A stretch of DNA of 64,000 nucleotides from Niveispirillum lacus (GTDB lineage: Bacteria; Pseudomonadota; Alphaproteobacteria; Azospirillales; Azospirillaceae): the NCBI RefSeq assembly GCF_002251795.1, contig NZ_NOXU01000030.1:124001-188000 (forward strand), read 5' to 3'. Below, one piece after another: positions 10,027 to 20,179 of this stretch; position 1 is the stretch's first letter; every line of letters begins with the position of its first letter. Made by a program: the position numbers and the translations under genes. Below the pieces are notes generated by a model. The model made no database searches and had not been told where the DNA came from. It saw nothing but the letters and a program-made list of their open reading frames with translations.

Positions 10027-10490
10027 ACGATCCCGCTGCTGCGGCCGACAATGTGGTCGATGCCTTTACCGATGGCGCCTGTTCGGGTAACCCCGGCCCC
10101 GGTGGCTGGGGTGTGCTGCTGCGCTGGAACGGCACCGAGAAGGAACTGAAAGGTGGGGAGCCCGATACGACCAACAACCGCATGGAGTTGCTGGCTGCCA
10201 TTAGTGCGCTTGAGGCGTTGAAACGCCCTGTGCCCGTTCGTTTGCATACAGACAGCCAGTATGTGAAGAACGGCATCACCACCTGGATTCATGGCTGGAA
10301 AAAGAATGGCTGGAAGACCGCATCCAAGGACCCGGTAAAGAACGAGGATCTTTGGCGCCGGCTAGACGATCTCGTCGCCCGCAATCAGGTGGAGTTTCAC
10401 TGGGTGAAAGGCCATGCGGGACATGTGGAAAATGAACGCGCTGACCAGTTAGCCCGTGACGGCCTGCGTGAAGCCCGCGATCGGACCTAA
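10023..10490 (+). CDS. rnhA: Ribonuclease HI
   Basis: 155 residues, the same as E. coli RNase HI. The GTG start overlaps the thrB stop. The four catalytic acids are visible: Asp17 ([14 protein letters not shown]), Glu55 ([10 protein letters not shown]), Asp77 (LHTDSQYV) and Asp141 (ENERADQLA). The basic handle [17 protein letters not shown] and the loop HAGHVENE are intact. It removes RNA from RNA:DNA hybrids such as R-loops and primers. Pairing of thrB with rnhA is common in alphaproteobacteria. Confidence 0.96.
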   Translation: MNDPAAAADNVVDAFTDGACSGNPGPGGWGVLLRWNGTEKELKGGEPDTTNNRMELLAAISALEALKRPVPVRLHTDSQYVKNGITTWIHGWKKNGWKTASKDPVKNEDLWRRLDDLVARNQVEFHWVKGHAGHVENERADQLARDGLREARDRT

Positions 10491-10593
10491 ACTTCCGGCA
10501 GTTGAAAGCGACAGGCTTGTGATGGCGAGCGACATGTCAGCATGGTTTCGGTCTTTGATGTACGGAACGTATACGAAATTGCTGGATCGGCTT

Positions 10594-10622
10594 TTGCGTT
10601 AAAGGTTCTATGCCTGTATAAA
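10594..10622 (+). promoter_or_regulatory. Candidate sigma-70 promoter for the RHH gene
   Basis: TTGCGT at 10594-10599, an exact 17-base spacer and TATAAA at 10617-10622. It lies in a relatively AT-rich patch, with the GTG start of the next gene 35 bases further on. Confidence 0.6.
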
Positions 10623-10657
10623 CAATAGGTCGGCAAACCAAACAGGGCACGCGACCA

Positions 10658-10957
10658 GTGCAGAACCTTCTGCGCATCCTGGCTCAGATTTCCTGCGAAC
10701 AGCGACGGCGTGAATTCAACGTCGGTGGGTGGCGTGTGAGCGCCTGTGTCAGCCAGGAATGCTGGGAGGCGCTGGAAGATATCAGCAGCCAGCAGGGTGT
10801 CTGCCTGGAGACACTGGTTGCAGATGTCGCCCGCCGTTATGGCCGGCGTCGTTTGTCACGGGAACTGGACCTGTTCGTTATTTCCTATTATCAGAGCGCC
10901 AGCCTGCCGCCTTGTGGTCTGCGCGATGTCGAGCCGGTCAATCTCTTGCCCTGCTGA
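10658..10957 (+). CDS. Ribbon-helix-helix domain protein
   Basis: 99 residues from GTG 10658; no better start is visible and no strong ribosome-binding site precedes it. Residues about 20-67 fit the ribbon-helix-helix fold: a short strand GGWRVSACVSQ followed by ECWEALEDISSQQG and VCLETLVADVARRYG as the two helices, like the RHH_4 group of alphaproteobacterial proteins. The tail is short. RHH proteins of this kind are usually DNA-binding dimers. No toxin gene sits next to it, so it is more likely a stand-alone regulator than an antitoxin; its target is unknown. Confidence 0.75.
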   Translation: MQNLLRILAQISCEQRRREFNVGGWRVSACVSQECWEALEDISSQQGVCLETLVADVARRYGRRRLSRELDLFVISYYQSASLPPCGLRDVEPVNLLPC

Positions 10958-13168
<2,211 letters not shown>

Positions 13169-13326
13169 CCGGCTTGTGGGGCGGTGACGGATCCGCTCGC
13201 CTTGCACATGCCGCCGCAATATCCCTGAAATCGCCGCAATGGTGGTGCATCAGCTTGTCGGGTGGGCGGCCGGGTCCTATCCTGGCTGCTGATCCCTGAA
13301 ATTGCCGTTGCCGGACCCATCCGCCC

Positions 13327-15438
13327 GTGAACACACTGAACGCCCCCAAACGTTTCCAGCCTGCCCCGGCGGCCCCGTCCAGGCGTGGTTCCTCCGGACC
13401 GCCGCCGGGGGGAAGTGGCGGTGGCGGCAATGGCGATCCGCCCAAGGTTCCACGCCAACCGAAGCCCCGTAAGACCTGGGGACAGCGGCTTCTGTCCGGT
13501 CTGATTGTCACGTCCATCTGGGGTGTGATCGTGGCAGCGGTGACCGTGGCCATTGTTGCTCATGACATGCCCGGCATTTCGGAGGTGGCAACGGCTACAC
13601 GCCGACCCACCATTACCCTGGTGGCACTGGACGGAACCGAGTTCCAGCGACTGGGTGACATGCGGGGCGAAACGCTGGATGTTCGGGAGTTACCGCCGCA
13701 CTTTGTGCAGGCGCTGGTGGCAACGGAGGATCGGCGGTTCTTCAGCCATTTTGGCGTTGATCCCGTTGGTATTGCTCGCGCTGCTTATGCCAATTATCAG
13801 GCCGGCCGCACGGTGCAGGGGGGATCAACCCTGACCCAACAATTGGCAAAGAACCTGTTTTTGACACCGGACCAGACTTTCAAGCGCAAGGCGCAGGAAG
13901 CGCTACTGGCATTGCAGCTTGAGGCGACCTACAGCAAAGAACAGATCCTTACCGCCTATCTGAACCGGGTCTATCTGGGGGCCGGCACATTTGGTGTCGA
14001 TGCCGCCGCGCGCACCTATTTCAACAAGTCGGCGCGTGACCTTACCCTACGTGAGGCTGCGATCATCGTCGGTTTGCTGAAGGCCCCGTCGCGTTATGCG
14101 CCCACCGCCAGCATGAACCGCGCGACCCAGCGCATGGGCGTGGTCCTGCGCGCCATGTTGGAGGAAGGCTATATCAATCAGGCACAGTTTGATGCCGCTA
14201 TGGCTCTGCCCCAGACACCTTCCCGCAAAGCCAGTGACGATGGCGACGGCCGTTACTTCGCGGCCTGGGTGGCCGACCAGTTGCCAGCCTTTGTCGGTGC
14301 CGATCATGGTGACTTGGTTGTTTACACGACCTTCGACCGCGGTTTGCAGCGGACGGCCGAACAACGGGTGACTGAGATGCTGCGCGGACCGGGCGTGGAG
14401 GCCAGGGTATCGCAGGCAGCGGCATTGGTAATGACGCCGGACGGCGCCATCCGGGCGATGATCGGTGGCAAGGACTATTCCAGCAGCGAGTTCAACCGCG
14501 CTACCCAGGCCCTGCGTCAGCCTGGTTCCGCCTTTAAACCCATCGTCTATCTGACGGCCCTGGAAGAAGGCTGGAACGAATACAGTACGATCCTGGACGC
14601 CCCCTATCGCAAAGCCAAATGGAACCCTGGCAATTACGACGGTAAGTTTCGTGGGGATGTGACATTACAGGACGCACTGGCTCATTCGTTGAACACCGCC
14701 ACCATCCGGTTGGCTGAGGCGGTGGGCATCGACAATGTCCGGCATACGGCCAAGCGACTGGGCCTGACCACGCCCATGCGTCGTGACCTGTCGCTGGCGT
14801 TGGGCACGTCGGAAGTCACGCTGCTCGACCTGACCGGTGCCTACGCCACGTTGGCCAATGGCGGAGAAGCGGTGATCCCTTATGGCATTCTGGAGATCCG
14901 CGATGTGCAGGGCGGCATCTTGTATCAGCGTCAGGGTTCGTCGGCGGGCTTCGCCGTGGCTGCCCCGCATGTTGAGGCGATGAACCGTCTTCTGGCGGGC
15001 CCGGTGACCTATGGCACGGGTAAGGCCGCCATGCTCGACAGGCCCACCGTGGGCAAAACCGGCACGACCCAGGATTATAAGGATGCTTGGTTTATGGGCT
15101 ATACCGCCGATCTGGTTGCCGGTGTCTGGCTTGGCAACGATGACGGTGCCCTGATGAAGAAGGTCACAGGTGGTGGGCTGCCAGCAAAGTTATGGCATGC
15201 GATCATGACCGATGCCCATCAAGGCTTGCCACCGCGTGACCTGCCGGGCCTGGGGGGCAGCGTGACAGAGGGCGAGGTGATGGCAAACCCCGCGGATATG
15301 GAACCGGCTGGTGAAGTGCCCGCCGATGACAGTGTGGTACAAACCGCAGAGGGAACGCCCCCACCCCCCGAACAGCCGGCGCCCAGCGATGGCGGTGACC
15401 CGATTGGTGACCTGCTTCGCCGTCTCACTGGCCGTTGA
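13327..15438 (+). CDS. Class A penicillin-binding protein (PBP1-type)
   Basis: 703 residues from GTG 13327. The cytoplasmic N-tail is rich in Pro/Gly (1-50), then one membrane segment (about 54-78). The GT51 glycosyltransferase has Glu134 in ATEDRRFFSHFG and GGSTLTQQLAKN. The transpeptidase has the SxxK serine at Ser401 (PGSAFK), SLN at 454-456 and KTG at 577-579. It polymerises and crosslinks peptidoglycan. There is no OB-type PBP1a insert visible, and at about 700 residues it is shorter than E. coli PBP1a, so I leave the symbol open (mrcA/pbpC-like names are all used). The Pro/Glu/Asp-rich C-tail is disordered. Confidence 0.92.
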   Translation: MNTLNAPKRFQPAPAAPSRRGSSGPPPGGSGGGGNGDPPKVPRQPKPRKTWGQRLLSGLIVTSIWGVIVAAVTVAIVAHDMPGISEVATATRRPTITLVALDGTEFQRLGDMRGETLDVRELPPHFVQALVATEDRRFFSHFGVDPVGIARAAYANYQAGRTVQGGSTLTQQLAKNLFLTPDQTFKRKAQEALLALQLEATYSKEQILTAYLNRVYLGAGTFGVDAAARTYFNKSARDLTLREAAIIVGLLKAPSRYAPTASMNRATQRMGVVLRAMLEEGYINQAQFDAAMALPQTPSRKASDDGDGRYFAAWVADQLPAFVGADHGDLVVYTTFDRGLQRTAEQRVTEMLRGPGVEARVSQAAALVMTPDGAIRAMIGGKDYSSSEFNRATQALRQPGSAFKPIVYLTALEEGWNEYSTILDAPYRKAKWNPGNYDGKFRGDVTLQDALAHSLNTATIRLAEAVGIDNVRHTAKRLGLTTPMRRDLSLALGTSEVTLLDLTGAYATLANGGEAVIPYGILEIRDVQGGILYQRQGSSAGFAVAAPHVEAMNRLLAGPVTYGTGKAAMLDRPTVGKTGTTQDYKDAWFMGYTADLVAGVWLGNDDGALMKKVTGGGLPAKLWHAIMTDAHQGLPPRDLPGLGGSVTEGEVMANPADMEPAGEVPADDSVVQTAEGTPPPPEQPAPSDGGDPIGDLLRRLTGR

Positions 15439-15476
15439 GATTTTCGAATACGTCTTTGTCAGCCATGTTGTTCGAC

Positions 15477-15508
15477 CGCCCCCGTTCCCGCTGGATCGGG
15501 GGCGTTTT
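15477..15508 (+). terminator. Intrinsic terminator after the PBP gene
   Basis: An eight-base-pair GC stem, CGCCCCCG (15477-15484) against CGGGGGCG (15497-15504), with a 12-base loop and TTTT directly after it. It separates the PBP gene from the psp locus. Confidence 0.75.
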
Positions 15509-15527
15509 GATATGCGAACACGGGGGT

Positions 15528-15564
15528 AGTGGTGGTTTTCACCACTGAGTGGCGCCTGGCGCCA
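15528..15564. promoter_or_regulatory. Paired palindromes, candidate enhancer sites for psp
   Basis: Palindrome 1 is AGTGGTG-N5-CACCACT at 15528-15546. Palindrome 2 is TGGCGCC-T-GGCGCCA at 15550-15564, with its arms extended by flanking CTGA/TCAG. Centres lie about 129 and 109 bases upstream of the start predicted from the sigma-54 promoter. That is the usual distance for binding of a sigma-54 activator such as PspF. The identity of the binding protein is inference; palindrome 2 could also be an RNA hairpin. Confidence 0.5.
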
Positions 15565-15639
15565 TCAGGTAAAAAGGCTGCCGTTGGGTCTCGCCGGGAA
15601 AATGGCGGAAATCCCACGTTTTCTGGTGCGCAGTGAACT

Positions 15640-15655
15640 TGGCACGCCCTTTGCT
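15640..15655 (+). promoter_or_regulatory. Sigma-54 promoter of the psp locus
   Basis: TGGCACGCCCTTTGCT matches the sigma-54 (RpoN) consensus TGGCACG-N4-TTGCW at every defined base, with the -24 GG at 15641-15642 and the -12 GC at 15653-15654. The start of transcription would be near 15666, giving a leader of about 45 bases before the 47-residue ORF. PspA operons are sigma-54 dependent in enterobacteria, so location and sequence agree. Confidence 0.88.
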
Positions 15656-15710
15656 TTAATATCGGCATGGCTGAAACGGCCACCGACATTCGAACCTGAT
15701 GGAGACAACA

Positions 15711-15854
15711 ATGACCACGATGACTTTCTTCGCCAAGCGCGCCGCCCGCACCAACGAGGTCACCGGCGACTTAAACCTGTCCAGCTTGACCGAAATGGTC
15801 CCGGCCCTCTTTGCGGCCGTGGTCATGGTCCTGATGCTGAACATCCTGCTCTGA
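15711..15854 (+). CDS. 47-residue tail-anchored membrane peptide in psp locus
   Basis: ATG 15711, preceded by GGAGA at 15700-15704 with good spacing. The peptide begins MTTMTFFAKRAARTNEV. Residues 1-28 are polar with a basic N-terminus. Residues 29-47 (MVPALFAAVVMVLMLNILL) form one membrane span ending at the C-terminus, the arrangement of a tail-anchored protein. It is the first ORF behind the sigma-54 promoter and lies 56 bases before pspA, so it is probably the first gene of the psp operon. It does not resemble PspB or PspD by eye. No function is known to me. Confidence 0.7.
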   Translation: MTTMTFFAKRAARTNEVTGDLNLSSLTEMVPALFAAVVMVLMLNILL

Positions 15855-15910
15855 TTTGCTCCTCTTCCTCAAACCCGCTTATCCCACCTGTTTCAGAAGG
15901 AGCCCCGAAA

Positions 15911-16585
15911 ATGGGCCTGATCGACCGCCTCGGTGATGTCATCAATGCCAATCTGTCCAGCCTGCTGGACCGGTCGGCCGACCCGGAGCAGACGCTGAAC
16001 CAGGCGATCCGGGAGATGGAAGACACCCTGTCCGAAGTACGGTGCGGCACCGTCCGCATGATTGCGGAAAAGAAGGAACTGGCCGCGAACTGGCGTGCCG
16101 CTGAGTTCGAGATGCTGGAATGGGAACGCAAGGCCGAGATTGCGCTGGCTCATAACCGCGAGGATCTGGCCCGGGCCGCCCTGGGCGCAAAGGAAGAAAT
16201 CCGCCGCGCCGCTGCCCCGGCAGAGGCGGAAATCAAGGCTCTGGAAGCAGCCATCGCCCGGATGACGGAAGATGCCCGCGCCCTGGAGGACAAGCTGGCC
16301 GAGGCCCATGCCCGGCGCCGCAGCTTGGCGACCCGCTACCGTGGCGCCGTTGACCGGCTGCGGGCGCGGACCAGCCTGTACGATGGCCGCTTGGACGAGG
16401 CTTTGGCCCGCTCTCGTGAGTTGGAACGCGAAATCGACCATGTCGAGGCCGCTGGCGAAGCCCTGTCCATGGGCCGGCCCCGGAGCCTGAAGGATGAGTT
16501 CGCGACCCTGGAGGCCAAGGGACGGGTCGAGGATGAACTGGCCGCCCTGAAGAAGCGGGTGGCCGAACGGGGGGCAGCCTCCTGA
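15911..16585 (+). CDS. pspA: Phage shock protein A (PspA/IM30 family)
   Basis: ATG 15911 behind AGAAGGAG; 224 residues, matching E. coli PspA (222). The start MGLIDRLGDVINANLSSLLD is the amphipathic membrane-binding helix, followed by ADPEQTLNQAIREMEDTL. The rest is almost entirely long helices (heptad-rich, about 25-215), the ESCRT-III-like fold. PspA coats damaged inner membrane and, in enterobacteria, inhibits the activator PspF. No pspF is seen in the window, so the activator must be encoded elsewhere. Co-transcribed with the upstream 47-residue peptide and probably with pspC. Confidence 0.93.
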   Translation: MGLIDRLGDVINANLSSLLDRSADPEQTLNQAIREMEDTLSEVRCGTVRMIAEKKELAANWRAAEFEMLEWERKAEIALAHNREDLARAALGAKEEIRRAAAPAEAEIKALEAAIARMTEDARALEDKLAEAHARRRSLATRYRGAVDRLRARTSLYDGRLDEALARSRELEREIDHVEAAGEALSMGRPRSLKDEFATLEAKGRVEDELAALKKRVAERGAAS

Positions 16586-16668
16586 AATATGAGTTGCGAT
16601 AAGTGTCACCCCTGGCGCCGGGAGCGGCGACGGGGCTCCGATGAACAGATGGAATGATGGAGAGAACC

Positions 16669-16965
16669 GTGAGCCGCTATAACCGCCATTTCGACCGCTT
16701 CACCAGCCGTTTCCAGGGTGGGAAGCTTTACAAGGACAGCACCAACGGCATCCTGTTCGGCGTCTGCGCCGGCGTAGCTGAATGGCTTGGCATCAGCCGC
16801 TTCTGGGTGCGTGTCGCCGCCGTGCTGTCGATGATCTTCCTGGGGGGCACTCCCATCCTGGCTTACTTTGTGGCAGCGCTGGTTCTGTCCAACCGTCCGA
16901 CGGCGGCCAAGTATGACCGTTATACCCGCGCTTTTGGGGAGGATTACCGGGAGTGGCGTCGCTGA
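16669..16965 (+). CDS. pspC: PspC-domain membrane protein
   Basis: GTG 16669 is chosen because GGAGAGA lies directly upstream; in-frame ATGs at 16654 and 16657 are possible and add up to five residues. About 98 residues. The PspC domain is clear: KLYKDSTNGILFGVCAGVAEWLGI, then a membrane segment (WVRVAAVLSMIFLGG) and a second hydrophobic run (ILAYFVAALVL). In enterobacteria PspC with PspB senses membrane stress and recruits PspA. PspB is not recognised here. The C-tail is short and charged. A shared terminator lies just after the stop. Confidence 0.88.
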   Translation: MSRYNRHFDRFTSRFQGGKLYKDSTNGILFGVCAGVAEWLGISRFWVRVAAVLSMIFLGGTPILAYFVAALVLSNRPTAAKYDRYTRAFGEDYREWRR

Positions 16966-16988
16966 TCCAGCGCTGTCGCTTCAAGGAA

Positions 16989-17022
16989 GAAACAGGCGGG
17001 GCCGGGGGGACCCGCCTGTTTC
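16989..17022. terminator. Bidirectional terminator between pspC and DUF3833 gene
   Basis: A perfect 12-base-pair stem, GAAACAGGCGGG (16989-17000) against CCCGCCTGTTTC (17011-17022), with a 10-base loop. It sits between two convergent genes and is flanked by A/T on both ends, so it can serve both strands. Confidence 0.75.
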
Positions 17023-17032
17023 GTTTCTACCC

Positions 17033-17593
17033 TTACTCCGCCGCCCGTACAGCCGCCCGCTCCGGAAGATCCTTACGGAAAGCGATGGTGACGGTGGCCA
17101 GATGGATACCGAACTTGCTCATGGTCGCGCGGTTCAGCAGCACGCCGTCTGGCATCAAGAACATCCAGTCATCAAAGCGAACCTTGGTTCGGCTGCCATC
17201 CATCTTCAGGTTGAAGTCATAGACCATGTTAAAGGCATTGCCGGAGACACGACCCTTGGCGGGCCCGATAGCGTCAGCCGTTGTGCCGATCCAGTTTTGG
17301 GGACCGTCCCGGGTCAGCCGCCAGATGCGCTGTTCCAGTTCGCCGTCGTTCCAGACGAAATCTTCAACCAGGGTCAGGACCTTACCGTCCCAGTCGCCCT
17401 TGATGTCGACCGTGAAGGTCCGGCGGACATTGCCGAACCGGTCCTCCACGATGCCATAAGCGCGCGTCTGGCCCTGGAAATATTCTTCCAACGCCAGGGC
17501 AGGTTTTTCGTTGGCGAATTGTTCGGGCTTCATGTTGGTGCACCCGGATAGGGCCAGGCAAAGGCTGGCCAGAAGGAAAAGGCGGCGGAACAT
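17033..17593 (-). CDS. DUF3833 lipoprotein
   Basis: ATG 17593 gives 186 residues with a signal peptide MFRRLFLLASLCLALSGC that ends in the lipobox LSGC. The mature part contains EYFQGQTRAYGIVEDRFGNV, FVWNDGELEQRIW and GPAKGRVSGNAFNMVYDF, a beta-rich lipocalin-like pattern characteristic of DUF3833. Genes of this family are often found with cfa, DUF1365 and photolyase genes, as here. It is the last gene of the minus-strand run and is probably a periplasmic or outer-membrane-facing lipid-related protein; that role is inference. Confidence 0.85.
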   Translation of the reverse strand: MFRRLFLLASLCLALSGCTNMKPEQFANEKPALALEEYFQGQTRAYGIVEDRFGNVRRTFTVDIKGDWDGKVLTLVEDFVWNDGELEQRIWRLTRDGPQNWIGTTADAIGPAKGRVSGNAFNMVYDFNLKMDGSRTKVRFDDWMFLMPDGVLLNRATMSKFGIHLATVTIAFRKDLPERAAVRAAE

Positions 17594-17627
17594 GGCGCTC
17601 TCCGCGTCAGGTTTCGGGGGAAAACAG

Positions 17628-18935
17628 TCAGGTACGGGCGGCGATGCGTGCCCGCAGGGCGGCCTGCGTTGCGGCATCGATCGGCCACCGCCACAGGATG
17701 GCGATCGCCACGATTTTTAAGGCGACCGGTGCCAGGGCATAAAGCGTCAGCAAAGCGGTCTTGCCAGTATCGGTTCCGCCTGTCAGGGCGTCGAACCCGA
17801 ACAGCCCGGCCACTGTCAATCCCAGCGCCGCCAACGCTGTCGCCAGCTTCGTTGCCAGTCCCCAAAAAGCAAAATAAAGACCAGTTCGCGCCCGTCCGGT
17901 GCGGGCCGTATCCAGATCGACCACATCCGCCTGCATGGCAGAAGGCAGGATCAGATCGGCGCCGAGTGACATGCCGGTCATGAGGCAAACGATCAGGAAG
18001 GCGGTAAAATCTCCGGGCCCCAGGAACGGCACGGTCAAGAACCAGGCGATATTCCACATCATCGCCCAGCGCCAAACGACATGCTTGCCGTATTTCCCGC
18101 TCAACCATAACCACAGCGGCACCGTGATAAGACCTGACATAAAATAGGACAGGAGCAACAGACCAGCCCGCTCACCTTCCATCAGCAGATGCTGAACGTA
18201 AAACAGAAAGAGCTGTGCAGGCAGCCCATTGGCCATCCCGTTAATGAGGTAGGCCGCAATCAGTTTTCGGAAAGCCCCGTTGGCAAAAATCACCTTCAAA
18301 CCACGCCGGAACTTCAATGGCGGCTTGGCCGGGGCCTTGTATTCGGGCACGCTCACCAGGGCAATTACTGTAAACAGCGGCAGCATCACCAAGATACAGA
18401 TGGCCAGGACACGTAGGGCATCCCGTTCCTGTCCGGCCGCACCAACGCCGATGGCAAAGGGCAAAGTCAGCGCGAGCACGGTACCGATGATACTGGCGCC
18501 TTCACGGAATCCAGCGATGCGGGTGCGTTGGTGATAATCGCCCGACAATTCCGCGCCCCAGGCATTCAGCGGAACGATCATCATCGTCCAGCCCAGGAAA
18601 AGCATGAAGGACCAGCAAAGAAGATAGGCGGGCCCAACCCCGTCGCCCGGTACCATCAGGTACCAGAGCGAAATCAGGGTCAAGGGCAGCCCGGCAGCGA
18701 TCCATGGTTTGCGACGACCAAAGCGGGTTACAGTCCGGTCGGACAACACACCAACCAGCGGATCGGTTACCCCGTCCCACAGCCGGGCCAGCAGGAGGAT
18801 GATCCCAATTCCCGCAAGTGGCAGCCCGACCTGCGCATAGGCCGACGGCAAAAACACATAGACCGGCAGGACAAGGGCCGCCAACGGCAAGGCCGGCAGG
18901 GCGTAGGCGATCAGGTGGTGGGGGGCCGTCGGCAT
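17628..18935 (-). CDS. GPH-type MFS transporter
   Basis: ATG 18935 gives 435 residues, 8 bases after the cfa stop. About 12 hydrophobic segments. The motif LLLARLWDGVTDPLVGVLSD with RTVTRFGRRKPWI is typical of the glycoside-pentoside-hexuronide (MelB-like) branch of the major facilitator superfamily. A second half-motif lies near FLIVCLMTGMSLGADLILPS. GPH transporters usually couple sugars to cations. Here the neighbourhood of fatty-acid and light-stress genes makes a sugar substrate doubtful, and homologues in such clusters are commonly left as MFS transporters. Confidence 0.85.
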   Translation of the reverse strand: MPTAPHHLIAYALPALPLAALVLPVYVFLPSAYAQVGLPLAGIGIILLLARLWDGVTDPLVGVLSDRTVTRFGRRKPWIAAGLPLTLISLWYLMVPGDGVGPAYLLCWSFMLFLGWTMMIVPLNAWGAELSGDYHQRTRIAGFREGASIIGTVLALTLPFAIGVGAAGQERDALRVLAICILVMLPLFTVIALVSVPEYKAPAKPPLKFRRGLKVIFANGAFRKLIAAYLINGMANGLPAQLFLFYVQHLLMEGERAGLLLLSYFMSGLITVPLWLWLSGKYGKHVVWRWAMMWNIAWFLTVPFLGPGDFTAFLIVCLMTGMSLGADLILPSAMQADVVDLDTARTGRARTGLYFAFWGLATKLATALAALGLTVAGLFGFDALTGGTDTGKTALLTLYALAPVALKIVAIAILWRWPIDAATQAALRARIAART

Positions 18936-18943
18936 CCCCCTCC

Positions 18944-20179
18944 TCAACCCTTGGAGATGCCGACATGCACCACGTCGATGGTGCCCACTTTGAACCCAGC
19001 CTCGCAGTACCAGAGATACTGTTCCCACATGCGCTTGAACCGCTCGTCGAAACCGTCTTTCAGCGCCGGCCATGCCTCCTGGAAAGCCACCTGCCATTCA
19101 CGCAGGGTGCGGGCATAGTGCAGGCCATAGCTCTGTGTGCTGTCAAAACGCAGGTTCGCTGCCTCAACCTCGGCTTTCAGGCGGGTGGGGCTGGGCAGCA
19201 TGCCGCCGGGGAAAATGTAGCGCTGGATGTAGTCGGCGCCCTTGCGATAGCTCTCGAAATGATCCTCACCGATGGTAATGATCTGCAAGGCGGCCTTGCC
19301 ACCGGCCCGTAACCGGTCATGAACGGCAGTGAAATAGGTCGGCCAATAGCGCTCACCCACCGCCTCAAACATCTCGATACTGGCGATGCGGTCGAACTGC
19401 TCCTTGACGTCGCGGTAATCCTGCAAACGGATCTCGACAAGATGGGACAAGCCGGCGCGCTCCATGCGGGCCACAGCGTAATCATGTTGCGCCTGTGAAA
19501 TCGTCAGGCCAGTGACCCGTGCGCCGATCACTTTGGCTGCATACTCAGCAAACCCTCCCCAGCCACAGCCGATTTCCAACACATGCTGGCCAGGCTGCAG
19601 ATCCATACGGGCCGCGATGGCGGCATATTTGCGCTGTTGCGCTTCGTACAGGGATTCCGGCTGGTCCAGGTCGGCATAGACGGCTGCTGAGTAGGTCATC
19701 GACGGGTCCAGCCACTGTGAATAGAAGCTGTTCCCCAGATCATAATGGTAGGCAATGTTGCGCTTGGAGCCTGATTTGCTATTCGGTTTGGCCGCGTGCA
19801 GCAGGAAGTTAAGCGCACGGACCCAGGCCTTTCCATTCATGGCGCGGTCCAGCTCGGCCTCGTTCAACAGCGCCATCTCGAACAGTGCCGGCACGTCCGG
19901 GCTTGTCCAATCGCCATCTAGGTAGCTTTCGCAGAAACCCAGTTTGCCGCCGAACAGCATCCGGCGCGCCAGACGATCGTTGCGAACATACAGCACACCG
20001 TGTGGCCCATTCTCCGGCCCCTCGAAACGGTGGCTGCGCCCATCCGGTAGCACGATGGTCAGCGCCCCGACCCGGATGGAGGGAGCCAGTGACATCAACA
20101 GCCGCATCATGCGGGAGGGGCGGTAATGTGCTACCGTCTGGCCAAGGCCGAGGAGATTGGTTTCGGTCTGTTCGGTCAT
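18944..20179 (-). CDS. cfa: Cyclopropane-fatty-acyl-phospholipid synthase
   Basis: ATG 20179 gives 411 residues. The N-terminal lipid-binding half is followed by the methyltransferase half with YHYDLGNSFYSQWLDPSMTYS, SAM motif I VLEIGCGWGGFAEYAA and EMFEAVGERYWPTYF. CFA synthase adds a methylene bridge from SAM to cis double bonds of membrane phospholipids. The start overlaps the DUF1365 stop by four bases, so translation is coupled. In Rhodobacter sphaeroides a cfaA gene belongs to the singlet-oxygen sigma-E regulon together with a photolyase gene. A variant methyltransferase making furan-type fatty acids is also possible. Confidence 0.92.
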   Translation of the reverse strand: MTEQTETNLLGLGQTVAHYRPSRMMRLLMSLAPSIRVGALTIVLPDGRSHRFEGPENGPHGVLYVRNDRLARRMLFGGKLGFCESYLDGDWTSPDVPALFEMALLNEAELDRAMNGKAWVRALNFLLHAAKPNSKSGSKRNIAYHYDLGNSFYSQWLDPSMTYSAAVYADLDQPESLYEAQQRKYAAIAARMDLQPGQHVLEIGCGWGGFAEYAAKVIGARVTGLTISQAQHDYAVARMERAGLSHLVEIRLQDYRDVKEQFDRIASIEMFEAVGERYWPTYFTAVHDRLRAGGKAALQIITIGEDHFESYRKGADYIQRYIFPGGMLPSPTRLKAEVEAANLRFDSTQSYGLHYARTLREWQVAFQEAWPALKDGFDERFKRMWEQYLWYCEAGFKVGTIDVVHVGISKG

